From positions 193,060 through 257,059 of the forward strand of contig NMRB01000494.1 in assembly GCA_002633025.1 (NCBI GenBank): a stretch of DNA of 64,000 bases, in the 5' to 3' direction. Below, one piece after another: positions 23,675 through 37,260 of the stretch (within the stretch, counting starts at the first letter, position 1; every line of letters begins with the position of its first letter). The translations under genes were made by a program, and so were the position numbers. Origin of the DNA: Notospermus geniculatus. Its lineage: Eukaryota; Nemertea; Pilidiophora; Heteronemertea; Lineidae. Below the pieces are notes generated by a model, which made no database searches, was not told the DNA's origin, and saw only the letters and a list, made by a program, of their open reading frames with translations.

Positions 23675-24599
23675 TAATGCACACATCCGAGCAAAATTCA
23701 GTTCTGAAATCAGTAACCGACTACTTCATCTTTGCTGAGGTATGGTGTGAACCAACAGTTTGCCACACTATGTTCCAGGTGAGTTCATCGACAGATAATC
23801 TATCCATGTACTTTCATCTTGGTCTTCAAGAAAAGCGTTACCGATTATATTCCTGGGGTATTTGATACAGCTTATGCAATTTCATCTTCGACTTCAGAGA
23901 ATATCAGCCGTGCTAGATTACAAAGTGAGAATGTAGTCAGTGCCACTTAACGGAAGATCATACGAACTGTAGAAGCACAAAATGCCCGGCATGGCATGAT
24001 CATGAGATACCTTCATCACCAAGAAGCTTGAACATACAGGTAAAACTCCACGAACATTCCACAGTTAACCTATCACCTTGGGAGATCTCCTGGAAAACAT
24101 ACTGCAACACCGACTTTCCTAAATAGAAAACCATGTGGCAAAATCTGTTACAGACCAGTTACGCCGTGTGAATCGACATTCGATGTTAAACAATTAGAAT
24201 AGACTGATGCTGCCTGAACCTCAGTCTAGTAGTAATCGCTGAAAAAAACTGAACCTGTTCAGATGCCAATGTTATATCCATTGGAGATCATCGCAGTCAG
24301 ACAACATGATCCTCAGCGAAATGAGATTCAGGAAAAAACACTGCTCTGTAATAAACTGATTCGATCACATTATTTCTTCTGTGACTAGTATTGATAGGAA
24401 CTGATACCACATATCAATAGGAAACTCAGCATTAGAAGAGGGTTTTGTCTGGTCCTGGTAGGTGACTGAGTTGCCTCTTCCGTCTTTGCTCGTCGTTTCT
24501 CAATTGCAGTGATACAACATATTGGACATGTTGGAAGAAGGTAGAAACAAGTCGATTTTCAAAATCAAGCTACCTCCGTCATCAGCTGATTATACTTAC

Positions 24600-24645
24600 C
24601 ACCTTTTATTTGTTTAGATATCTTTTTATCGTGTGTTAACCACAT
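24600..24645 (-). CDS. EPB41: Protein 4.1, small FERM F1/F2 exon
   Basis: 46 bases, phase 0 to 1, acceptor TTTCTTTTTCAG, donor GTAAGT. It encodes MWLTHDKKISKQIKG, matching the family pattern .WLD..K.I..Q that joins lobe F1 to F2. The donor was set at the strong GTAAGT rather than an earlier GT because only this gives phase 1, as the next exon requires. Confidence 0.92.
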
Positions 24646-25283
24646 CTGAAAAAGAAAATCACAATTTAGAGCTCACTGAAAAGCGAAGGGCAGACTGATG
24701 TCTTTTCAAGGGTTGTTGGTAAACCATTGTCGAAAGGTTTCGGAAATCAGCCTCATGCTGAAGCTCACTTTTGTACACAAATTTGCACACCTGTGAGAGT
24801 AGGAAATACTTGCTTACGTGAAGTTACTAGTATGTTTTGACACCAATTAGGTTTTTATAACCAGCAAACGTTGTTCGTGAGATAAGTTGGGCCATTGGTA
24901 TCCATTCCTGGGTAAGCATCCATGTCATTACAAACCATTTCTTACCCTTAGGTGAGAGCTCATAATGTGAAGTATGAGGTAGCTTTTTTATATCATTGCA
25001 AAGCTTCCCTGAGCTGGTTTTGTTGCTATCGAATCAATCACCAGGGCGCCACTGCTGTATCCAATTCAAAATATTGTTGGTCACTGCTAGTGCCCTACTC
25101 ATTGCTGGACCACATGGAGTCAGTAGCTGAATACCTCTCAGATGAGTTTTCAACATGGAATGCCACACATTGCAAAGAGAATTGTGATACAGGCGGTCAG
25201 ATTTATCAGACTCAAAATATTTTTGTTCACAGCAAGACAAATGACTCTGGCAGGTCATGCTATGCGCTGATAGAAAAACTCAC
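24646..25283. other. Intron between F1 exons of the 4.1 gene
   Basis: 638 bases without a recognised feature. Confidence 0.7.
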
Positions 25284-25388
25284 CCATACATCTGCCGTTT
25301 CTTTGTACAAGAGGCCAAAATAATCCTTTTCAACGAGGTTAATTTCTGCACATACTTTATCGAGGAGGTCTTGTCCTTTGGCAGCTTT
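25284..25388 (-). CDS. EPB41: Protein 4.1, FERM F1 exon
   Basis: 105 bases, phase 0 to 0, acceptor CTCATTCCAG, donor GTGAGT. The 35 residues contain KAAKGQDLLDKVC and NLVEKDYFGLLY, the most conserved stretch of the 4.1-type F1 lobe (vertebrate pattern KHAKGQ.L...VC..LNL.E.DYFGL). The match places the gene in the 4.1 family and not ezrin/moesin or talin, which lack AKGQ at this site. Confidence 0.97.
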
Positions 25389-28300
25389 CTGGAATGAGAG
25401 AAGGAAAACAAATCAGTGAAAGAAAAGAACATTTTATCAGACAACAAACATCTTTCCGTGTTATAAAGGACTGATCAGGGGCCATTATGAAATGCCCTAC
25501 ATGTAAGTCATGCTGAAGTCAACAAGACCAGTACAAATTGTGATGCAGTTTGTTCATCAAATATTTTGGAGCAAAATGCACCAATTGTGATGAAGTTGAC
25601 ATGAATTAGCATCATTAATTTAGATTGTCGAAGTTTTTTTACACCCAAAACTGACCCAGACGAACACATTATGTACATCACATTTTACAAGCAGTGCATG
25701 GTCTCCCCACTTTTTGTACACCCATGTTGGAATGGTGCCCATAATTGTCACATTTTGATGTCCAGGGGAGCAGGTTCAATAACCTGGCAGTATCAGTCTT
25801 TTTTGGGAAACAGGGGAACAATCGAGAGACCACTCAAGTAAATCGACATTGTGGCTTAGCTCTTCGTCTAAATCGACTGACAATGGGACGTGTTTACCTA
25901 AGAGAAACACAACACAAAATGTCTGCTTGATAAACCCTTAAGGGTAGAAAGGAAAATGTAGACTATTTGGATTTTTACAAGGTGTCTGCAAATATATGGC
26001 AAAACACCAAACCATGCAGTCAGTCCTACATCCAGTATGTTCTAGCTTGCAGTATAGAGCAACCTGAGTCAGCAGACTTGTTTTTCTGCTGAGGTTAACA
26101 TTCTGATCTCCCATGTGATTATATCAAGATTTATTGATAATTTCATCAAATGAATGCAAGAGTAGGCCTAGTCAGCCACAATCTGTGTACAACCAAGCTA
26201 GGAAGAATGCACACACCACAATCGATACTTCGTTACAACTTTATTTTGAGTGACACAGGAGCAGTAGGCCTACTCAAACGATAAATTCCATTCATAGTAT
26301 CATAGTGAAGTAAAGGATCCACTTGATTGGTTATTTCACTGGTGTACAACTTTTTGCGTGGATTCTATGCATAGTTCAAAGATGACATCATTGTGAAACT
26401 TTGCTAGTCTCTCACTGATTTTGGGACTGTGGAGTACTGGGTTGATGACAGGATGGGGTACTGGTGACAGCATGCCCATTACTTAGTTAGTTGGTTCTGA
26501 CCAAAGGCTGGTTGGTTGGTGCAGATATGGGCTCTTGCCATACACAACAGTTGTCACCCAGGACAAGACAAGGTAATGAAAGAACAGCCAATCTCACATC
26601 ATAGAAGTCCAGAACCATGACACAGCCAGGATTCATATCATGCCTAGGCGTGACCAGTGTTCGTATGAAATCTCAGAACATTTTAAAAACTACTTCTCGA
26701 TCTGCAAATGCGCAAATATATATCATTGAAGTGCACTCCTTTTTATATTGTGACCCAATTTACCACATTAGAATGCAAATCACATCTTTATATGTTGACA
26801 ACAAAAATGCTCACCATTATCAGGAAAGGGGACAGTCTGTCAGATGTATTATTTCAGGACATTCACAACACACAGTTTTGTTGAAATCATTTCATAAGTT
26901 CATCTCTTTCCACAAATATCAGAGAAGTCATTCAGTCATATTAGTCAATCGATGAAAAGCTATTTATGGAATTGATTTGGTGAGTCCCAGACAAATAATT
27001 CATAATCCACATAAAGGTGCAATGTCCAATCAAAAAATCTAATGTTTTGCACATGGATTTGATCTATAGTCTTCTGATGTGGAGTGATCCAGCATGGGCG
27101 TTCCTCATTCATATGGGTTGCATTTGTTATACTCCCGAGTCCTTGCTGTGGTGCGGGGGGACTGTCAGATGTATTCGACATTACCTCGTCGTGTTTGGCC
27201 TTCCCGTGCCAGCACTGCTTGTGGATGACAAGAGATTGATCTTCTTGTACTGTCATGCAAAAATCCTCAATGCAATCAACTTGTATTGACCATGAGGCAA
27301 CTCTTGGCTGCATGGTTGGCATTCAAAACATACACTTGCAGTCTGAGTTCTTTGGGAACGATCTATAGCAGTTTCCTCAATGACTTGCACATTAGCCTTT
27401 GATGTAAATCAGTAGGCAGAGCAAATTGATAGTGTAAATTACATTCGACATGTTCGTCTTTCTGTGTGTATGTAGGACAAGGAACCAGCATAAATCAATC
27501 CAAAACTGCAAATCCACCAAAGGTATATAAAGATGGCCAATCCTTGGTCTCACGTGTGGCCATTTTTTACAATGATTCAGCATCCAACACCTTCAGATTC
27601 TGAGAATGTGCACAAGAAGCAAGGAACTGTGATACCACCCCTCCGGAAAATGAGTCTGGAGTGATAAGCAGTGGTAAATATAGAATGGCCCAAGTGGTAC
27701 CAACATAGGAGAGTGATAAATCGTGATATTTCCAACCAGACCACATACATTGCAAATGAAGGTTTCAGGACACTCAGCCATGCATGTGGAATTCACTGCA
27801 TACCTTGGCAAGCAGCGGAAGGAAGAGTTTTCCATGGCTCATTTCAAGGCATGAGAGGAAAATGACTAACGCCAAAGAGAGTCAGGAGCATGAAATTGAT
27901 TGGCCAAGATGCAGAAACTGACACAGGAGCACAGAGCAAAGCATTATGCGAACAATCAAAGCTTCCCATTCCAGTTACATTACATCTGTATTTGCTTGAC
28001 TGAATGACAAGGCAAAACAAGCACATAATTGATCTGCTTGGATGCTGTGAAAGATGGAGTTTGTCAGTTAATGTTCTCCTGAGAAGAAGAAAGCGACACA
28101 CCTGAGTATAATATTTCTTTCAAGAACATCTGTGGCCGTGAANCAAAATAGACTGGAGAATGGGAACAGCAATTATTACACTTCAAGCACTGATACAATA
28201 CTGATGTCATCATAATTCCCAGATGCTATCTTGTCAAGTGTTCTGGTGGAAGGCAACAGAAAAATAATATAAATAGGCAGGAAGGCTCATGTCTTAGCAC

Positions 28301-29959
28301 CAAGAAAGGTGACCAATTCAGAACATCCATCCTGTTATTCGTCAGAAAGGAAGTACCACCCATGCATTGCATTCAGTTGTGAGCAATGACTTAGGCCAAG
28401 TGGAATTATCACAGAGGATATAGCTGACAGTGACACTCTATAGATTCATCAATCATGATATTCAGATTCTATATCAATTGTTCATACATTGAGATCAGAA
28501 TGTCATATGTGGGCAGTCAAGTTACAAAATCACTGAGGCCTCCATTGGAGTTGGCAGGAATCCCCACAATATTTATGAATATTTATGAGACCGTGTGTAC
28601 AGTGCACGGACAACATTATGATTGTGATAGGAGAACACAGGCCTGGGCTTAGTCAAACAAACAGGAAAACTGCTTTGGCCAAACACAAGCCTGTTTATTC
28701 TGGTATGACTAAGCATTCAATAGACTAGTAGGCCTACACATTTTTGCTCTCAAGCATGTCTGAAGTATTGAACACTTTTGCCTGAATACAATGAAATACA
28801 AGTGTCCCAGGGACCATGCATGTAGATAAGGGGTTCCATTTCACACTCCGGTGCTATTTAACCATATGTAATTTAGATCCACTATGATATGGTGTGATTG
28901 TGAGAATTTCTACCCGTACTACCCGTATGAAGGTCTGTGTGGCAACTCAAAGCCTCTGCAGCTTCCCAGTTTAGCTGTCTTCCCCTGTGGCATCCTGAGG
29001 CTTGCTTGGCGCTTGCTGCCGTTGTCACCCCACAATTCTGCCCACCCCGTGTCCATCCTGTGACCTGTCACAAAAAAATCAGGCGCATAGTGCTCAGAAA
29101 GTGAGCCTCAACCAACGAAGATGACACTAAGAGAGAATGGAAGAAATTATGTTTCAGACTCCATAAGAAACAGACAATATTGAAACTAACAAACATTTTG
29201 GTCTCAAACTGCCAAGCTAAAAGCGACATGCCTGCCAAGCTAAAAGCGCCATGCGCCTGGTTTTGCTGTGACGCCGGCTCACATATATTTCTCTAACAGT
29301 TGGGAAAATTCGACCAAATATTGGAAGTGAAAACAGTTGATGCTTGATAAACAAATCACTGTGGCAAAGGATGAAACTAGTTTTCCTGAAGAGGGAACTG
29401 AGAGTGAGAGATGCAACCACTTCGTTGTCATGACACTGAATGGCTTTTAAAATGGAATGTGGAAGATACCTCACTGTAGTAAGGGAGATGAACTGCTTCA
29501 CATGAGTACAATTCAATGCACACGCTATCTAAGTATTGTATCGATGAAGTATCTCTAGGGATGGTGTCATTCATCAATCACGCTAAGCCATTAGATGATG
29601 ACAGTTTACATGTAGCTTTCACTATGCCAAATTAATCGTAAAGAGGAGAGGATCGAAAGGAAACCTACCAACCTGTTGGCCAGGTAGGCAATGAGCCAAA
29701 ACCTAAAAGAACTGTGCTGTGCATGCCGTAGTAGTGCCGGTATATGAAGTATTCAGACCAATCCACCCATAACCTTGCACTGTTACAAGAGGAGCTGGGA
29801 GAGGACCACCTGACACTTTGGCACTGGATTCCTTTCATGGCACAGATTCCATACAGGCAAATTGTACAGCATGGAGCACACTACTGTCGCAGACGAGGGC
29901 TTTGTCAAAACCATCTACGGCTGCGAGTTTCATAACTGGATGATAAAAGTTCCACTTAC
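25389..29959. other. Intron of the 4.1 gene (4.6 kb)
   Basis: It interrupts the F1 lobe. No exon, RNA gene or clear mobile element was seen. An N is at 28143, and a 23-base unit starting GCCAAGCTAAAAGCG is repeated in tandem at 29211-29257. Confidence 0.65.
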
Positions 29960-30166
29960 GTCTATATCTATGCGAAGCTCAGAGCCTTCGAGGAGCAGCA
30001 CCGTTGCTCTGGTCATTTTGCCAGATAGGGACTTAGCTGGCGCTGCCTTTTTAGGAGATTTTGTGCTTTTATTCCCTTTCTTCGGTAAAGTATCCGTATT
30101 GTATGATCCTTCGATTGTTTCGCTCGACTTTGACTTCAACTTATGGTCTGTATCCCCATTCAAGTC
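29960..30166 (-). CDS. EPB41: Protein 4.1, exon with linker and start of FERM F1
   Basis: 207 bases, phase 0 to 0, acceptor TTTCATTGCAG and donor GTAAGT. The first 50 residues are a serine/lysine-rich linker (KKGNKSTKSPKKAAPAKS). The last 19 begin the F1 ubiquitin-like lobe: MTRATVLLLEGSELRIDID aligns with the family pattern of a short strand, LLDG, then a charged strand. The internal Met just before the lobe is where a short, FERM-only isoform could start, as is known for 80-kDa vertebrate 4.1R. Confidence 0.93.
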
Positions 30167-33100
30167 CTGCAATGAAACAAAGTAACAAATAAGCAAAGGC
30201 TAAGCACAATCTCGTGAACTGGCCAGTGGAGCCTTGAAACTTCCACACCCATAAAATGATCTGAAAATTCATGAAGGGCTTGAATTAATCGCATCATCCT
30301 TACAAATACAGCTCCATAAAGCAATGGATTTCATATTGGTTCAAATTCCAGCTCACTGCAGCCATGCATTTCTATTGATTTCCCTCATGTCCTTGTGATA
30401 TCATATTGCAACAGACTGGACCATTGTAATTGTAATGACTATATTTTTTTTGTTTTATGACATGGTTACACCATGAATACACATGAACCCAGATATATCA
30501 CTGGATTCCCACTGTTTATTCTTTCAATGAATTTTTTGTTGCAGCAGAATGCATGGAAAACATATTCAATCCTGTTGCTGCATGGCTGACTTTCAGTTGA
30601 CAATATGACAGTTTTTATGGCTTCCAGACAATGAAAGTATCTTTACTGAGTGATGTTACTTTTACACTTCAACAAACCAGGGAATTGTACCTTTAACATC
30701 CCTCCAACCAGTATTGAGACTATGTAACAGCTGAACCATCAGCAATTGGATAGAAAATGAGTGCTTTCTAAACCATATATTCTACCTCCTACATTGTGAA
30801 TAATACAACACGAGAAACAACAGCAATGGTTGAAATGGTGCCTAAATATGAATAATGAAAAATCCACCACCAATTAGAAGAGCCAACACCCTGGATGTGA
30901 TAACAATTATACATTTGAGATTACACTGAAAGCAGACGTCATTCAAAGAAGACGTCACTAGACTTTCATTGATAATCTTTGACAACCAGAATACTCAGTA
31001 TGGTTTGCAGCCACCTCTTAGCCACACAATTTCAAAGCACATAGTAGCACATTGAAAGATCGAAGTTAGAACCAACACCTGAGACACTACTTCTAGAAGT
31101 AAAGGTATGCAACCACTTTCTGACATGTCTGATCATACTGGGAGTATGATAGGCAGTACACTATCGACTGCAGCCATTAGGATTGCCAAGATTCTTCATA
31201 GCAGCTGTTTGTGAGGTTCTTCATGAGATTGGTGATGATTTTTAAATCGGCAAAGACTTGCCTATGTTTCAAAAATGTGTAAATAGCAGGCAATCACCAG
31301 TCCCTGTATAAACACACCGTGTCTACTCCTCTATTACATGCACGGTTATATGTACGTACTCTCTCTGAAACGTACCAATGCGTAGACCAATCTCAACAGC
31401 CAAAATACAAAAAAAACTGAGAAAGTACATAGATTTAAGCATTTACAGAACACTACCTATATGCTACCAAAAGTACAACACAGGATATCCATGCAAGACA
31501 GTTGGTTAGAGATTCAAAACTTAACCATTGAGCCCGTCAAGATCTACCATAGCAACCACCAATTCTACTGAGCCAGCCATCAGTCTCGACACAGACAGAA
31601 ATGCATGTTGAGATCACGATAACATTGGGCGGTTCTGCCCAAGTCGACCATATGCCATAAGCAATGGTGGATCATGTAGTAAGCTACATGGGAGCCTTGA
31701 TATATGGCTGTGGGTAAAGCAGACAGCAGAACATTTACTAGTGAATTAATCTAAAGTGATTCCCGACACCAGTTCTATAACAGGGTGTCACACACATCAA
31801 CCATGAGTGAAAGCAATGGATGGTCTAGAAGGTGACTGACACATGGCTAACGGCAATGGCGTTGAAGACGCCAACTGCCAGACTAATCAGACATACAGAA
31901 GTGAAGCGGACGTTTATGGCGGGATTAATGATACATCTACACGTTACCTCGTCATCCTCAGGCTCAGCAATATGTGACGACTGCGAGGAGATCATGATGA
32001 AATTTGAGTTAGAATGTCGCAAATGAAAGTCTACACATGAGAAGTACTCCTATACACCGACTTGCCCTTGGCTGAGTCAGACTAGCTCGTTGGCTACACC
32101 TTTGGAAGATTGGCTATTTATAGGCTTCATCCCACGGAACAAACTGCAAGGTGATTGATCTTTTCCTTGCCTACATACGATTCAGCCAACCTTAGAGTGA
32201 GAAAAGTACTGCCAGACTTGATTCTACGAGCTAGGTCCATCAGCAATCTACATCTAGCAGACAAATTGTAATGTAACCATATCCAATTGCTGAATAATGA
32301 ACAAGGCTCTCTTCTGATACAGTATGTAAATGGATTATCCAGTATAGCTGACAGTTAATTTCAGGGAATCCATATGAATGACACACACAGCAGACACAAT
32401 CTAAAGGCACATGAAAAGCACGTATAGACTATTCAAAATTGTACTCGGGTATCACGAAAATGAATGAAATCCAGCCTATGATGATCTCATCGCTCTCCTC
32501 GAACATGTACTGAAGGTGACTGAGGGCAGAGAGTCAATGCTCAAGAACAACCTTGGAAACCCTCCAGGTCATTATCTAATCCCAAGTTGCAAATGGTAAT
32601 CCAAGAGAAGAATATCCAATGAAACAATAAATTGGTGGCCAACAACTGCAGGAACAGGAACAGAATGAAGGTAATTGAAGTAACATCTCATCCACATGGA
32701 CCTTGCCAAAGCCCTCCGTAGAAATGAACATCCGAGATGGAGGAATATTCTGCAGTCAGGTTGCCCCGGCTGGCAAACAGGAAGAGTGAATTCATCCCAT
32801 GAAACATCACAGCCTGTTGCCAAGATTCTGAGGAACGGGGCGCAACCAACTGCAATCAGCCAATTGCAATATTATTCATCAGAAGAAAGAAACCATTCAA
32901 AAATAGCACCAGACCTTGATAAGTCGGCACACGAATTGTCAAACATTAATCAAGCCTCTGTAACTGACCAATCAAATGAATATTTTCAATCATAGGAAAC
33001 CATTGGCAACAAGTCCAAAGGTTACATAGCAAGAAGTGGCAGACGATATTCATTCCTATTGGGATAAATGTCTGGGACCATCTGGGTGATTGGTGTCCGG

Positions 33101-36100
33101 ATTCCTGATCATGTTATGGCTTCAAAACAGCTGAGTCCGCGGCAGTGGTAGCTCTGAGAACATCACGGTTGTGATGCTGGAGAAATATGGTTGTCTACGG
33201 TTGCAGAACAATGCAGAAAGCTGATAGCATGGTGAAACTAAAACAAGGAAATCATTTTTTAAAGGTGCAACTTTTCTGAAATTATATATGTCTATCATCT
33301 CTCACAGAATAGTCATCAGGTAGGCGAACCAGCCAGATGATTCAGGTAAGTTAACTGTTAACACTGGTGAGAGATAAAACTTTTTTTAACAAGATTCTGG
33401 TGTAAGTTACAAGGAAGTATATGTGCAATTGTACAGTGGCTATTATCCTAACTACGACTTTTAGAACCTTGGTATGTGATGAAAGTCAGAAGGTCCATTA
33501 TTGCTCCTCCACGTCTGCTGGCATTAACCTTTTAATCAAGGAAGCCAGACAAACTCACCAAAGCCAATGGAAACTTGGCGAAGGCCAACACAGAGAATGA
33601 AAGGCGACCCAGAGAGCGGAGAATAGCAGGTTTAGGTTCTTAGCATTCCATATCATCGGAAAAGCCTCAGGTGCCACTGTCAATTCAAAAGCACAACTCA
33701 TCAGCCAAGGTTCTGCCAACATAACTTAGATGCTGCTGCTTTATCCTACGGATACCGGCAAAATCATACTGCACTGAAGTCCAAAGGTGTCTACCTTGTG
33801 TTTTACAGGAATTTTCAAGGTAATTACTGTGGTGAGCCAACATTGTATGCAAACCCAGGTAAAAAAGAGCAAGAGTTAAATTCACCTCACAGGCAGGACA
33901 GGAACTGCAGTTTGCCTCCGGTGCAGTTGCCTCCACAAAGGGGTCTGAATAGAGCCCTTCTTTGCACTTGGGGGGGGGGCTTAGAGGAAGTTGGGATACA
34001 ATGCAAGTGAGATCTCTCTCAGTACTCTGGCTGATTCTTCACAAATGGGACATGTTCTCAAAAGTGAGGTGGACTTTTAGCGATAAGGTGGAGCCAATAT
34101 TTTCTCACTCTAAGAGGACTTGACCGTAATTTCTAACAGAACCAGATAACCGAAATCGCACAGTCAAGATTACCATGATTACTTGCAAAGATAACCATGC
34201 TGGCCATTCCCCAAATGGCAAAAGATCGATACCCATCCACTTCATTTATCAGGAGGAATGTTCAGAACCTCCCTATTGAAGACAAAATGATAATGCAGCG
34301 AACCTAAAGATAGGGTATGCCCCTATATGGAACAGGAGACAACTCAAAGAAACAAGTACAACCAATGTCATGTCATGTGGACTGTCACAGCGATTGATAT
34401 CAAGTGTATATTCTTGGTTTTGGCAGAGTTGAGCCCATCCACATAGGCGACGTGACCGCAACCACATTGCTATGCGATTATATTCAGTCATGTCATGAAG
34501 TATGTGGACACCTTCACTTTTAGATAGAAGCAGTTGCATGACCCAGTCACAGATACGGTAACTGGTCATGACGTGACACTGAGAGTTGTGCCAAATCAGA
34601 GTCAATCATTCTGTCTGTCTCGTGTCACATGATTTGATGACCATGATCATGCATGACACATCACAACTGTGTCGCTTAGTGTGAACAGGGCTTCGGTCTC
34701 AGTGTAAAGTGAGCAATCAACATATCCCAGGTCACAGTCTGTTCTGTATAACCACAATTCAATAGGCTAGACACACTTCACGACTTATATCAAAACAGCA
34801 ACCCATTTCAGATGCAATCACATCTGATGAATGTTTGGTTTCACTTTGGATATCTTTTGTCATGATAACAGAATCACGCAATGAATGTTTGCTCTAACCG
34901 AATATCTTATCTGTCGCTCAAAAATGGCAGCCTATATCCATCATCGATATGATGTTTGCCAAGCAGTGATTGGTCAGGATAGTGAGTGAAGTCCTGGTGG
35001 AGCCCCAGCTGGTGCACTCAAAAAGGCAGACACTTATTATCATTGTGTCAGTATTGTGAAATACTTAGTGTTAGAAATCTATACCCTCACCACAAATATG
35101 TGGGACTGTAACACACAGGCCTATACTTTTATTCTTAATCCATGGGCAAACAGCAGGCCCTATCATGTTTTCATCAATACAATGTAATAGAACTAGGTAA
35201 TAGTGACTACCAGATGATAATGACTATGGATGACAGATGACAAATCATTTCAAAGATAGTACTGATCAATACTGTCGGTGCAACTTGTGTGCCAACTGGC
35301 TGCACAAATATTCAACAAAAATTGATTCCTTCTTTCATAAAATCCATAATAATTGTAAATTGAGGACATACTACCATAACAATACATGACAAGATAACTA
35401 ATTACCGGTAGTTTATCCTAGGTTTAAAACCTGAGAGATAACACGATAGTACTTTCATTTTCATCCAACATAAGTGGTCTCAAAATCAATTTCTTTGGCA
35501 TATACCGTAATTATGTCACATTGATGAAGATTCATGGCTACTCTATCAAATTTTGTTCTGAAACGGCCCTCAACAACCAGATGAGACCGAGTGATGGGGT
35601 CAGAATGATTTGGTGCTACTCTGAAAGCCCAGCTGGCCATTGCTTCCAAAAGCAACAAGTGACCTTGATGACCTCACCATTTTCGGACACGCTGGTCTGA
35701 CATTTTAACCCTGATAGACTGTTCCACCCTGTCTTTTCAACAAGTGGCAGTTATTATAATAGTCTACTTTCCTAGCTTGTGTGGTGGTCTTTTTTTTTTA
35801 GTCATGAAGTCTTCATGAAGCATTATCAGTGTTTGAGTTCCATGGCGAACAAGTAGGCCTCACTTACTACAATTCATTGTATACCGATACATGCCCAAGG
35901 CCATCATATCCACAGGCCTTTATATATTAGACCAACACCAAGAATTACATAATAGAAATTGTCATATGAATGCTTGAACTTTTCCAACCACATAATGTTG
36001 GTTGACAAAGGCCTAGTTTTAATATCGGTAATGATGATTAAAGCACAAACCCTATGGCATCATATACCAACAGTGTGAAGCCACAAACACCGAATGTGGA

Positions 36101-37125
36101 AGGGGCTTTAATCACTGCAAAGATTGGTGGCATATTATGTCGGCCTATACATGTAAATGTAGTTCCCAGGCATGACTGAATAGATCTCATGACTATACTC
36201 AATACCGAGGTCTTTTTTCAGAGGAAAAGTGTTCACATGTGGTGGCAGAGGGATGCACCTGATTTATAAAACCCCAGGGTGAGTGTCCTGTGTCCATCAT
36301 CCAGGATGGACTATTACCTTTAAATATCCACTCTGCCTCGTCAGCCAAACCACTGCTTTTAATGACAGTGTATTAATGACCTCTCTATACAAGCTACCAT
36401 ATTTTGCGATCGTATTTAATGACTTCATTCTCTTGGGATTGGACGATTTAAAACCATCACACAAGGGGACCGAGAGAGTGCATATCAAATCAATATCGAG
36501 CACAGCGTCGCTTCATTTGCTGTGCATTCAGATTGTCCTCACAAGCCCGGCTCGGAATTGATCCACGTATAGGCTACTGGTATAATGCAAGTAATGGGTA
36601 TTAAATTATGCAGTACATGTACAGTACACATTCTGTAGGCCTGCATTTAGTCATGTATGCGGCATTGAGATACTAAAACAGCACTACATAGTCTACGACA
36701 AGGAAAACATCTGTTGTGCTCTAGTCATAGTGTACACACCACCAGCCAGTGGCCTACTAAGTTGTTCATTTTAAAACAGATGCACAGGAACTGTACACAA
36801 TCAAAGGAACTGTACACTATCACAAGACCAATCAAAGGAATCAATATCTCACCTATGTAACTCCCTACTGGTATTTAATCCACTATCTCATGCAAAAATT
36901 TCCAATCCTAAATCCCATAGATCACACTGCTGCCTTGTATGCAGGTATGCTATGACCCTTTTACAACTAACTAGGTCAACATGGCCGATTGGAACGTTGA
37001 ATATGGGTGTGATAAGCGTTCTTTGAATATGCACAGGACAAAGACACAACGCAGGGTAGTATGATAAAGACTATACAGCTAAAAGACAAACACTTTGATT
37101 ACACGTAATTAGACAGCCAACATAC

Positions 37126-37260
37126 CTCTGTTTTAGGTGTAAATCCAGAGCTAACCAGCACACTGTCTGTTCATGCCTCCAGAGCTCCCTCTTCCACCAG
37201 GAGAGTGCACTGCGCAACAATAGCCGAGACTACACATGCAGGACCGAGTGCATGGCCTTT
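37126..37260 (-). promoter_or_regulatory. Candidate alternative noncoding first exon of the 4.1 gene
   Basis: On the minus strand a good donor (CAGAG then GTATGT, exon edge 37126) closes a comparatively GC-rich stretch with no long open frame and a short upstream ATG frame. A transcript from here would splice to the exon at 30166 and could start translation at the Met just before the FERM domain. The 5' end is arbitrary. Alternative first exons are typical of 4.1 genes; this case is inferred only. Confidence 0.25.

Larger units (their letters stand above)
14686..24599. other. Intron of the 4.1 gene (9.9 kb)
   Basis: No exon was supported. It carries the repeat at 16561-17330, miniature elements at 20238, 21101 and 23544, and an LTR-like stretch near 21960-22450. 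The plus-strand frames at 18366, 19248 and 22667 look like chance open frames. Confidence 0.6.
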
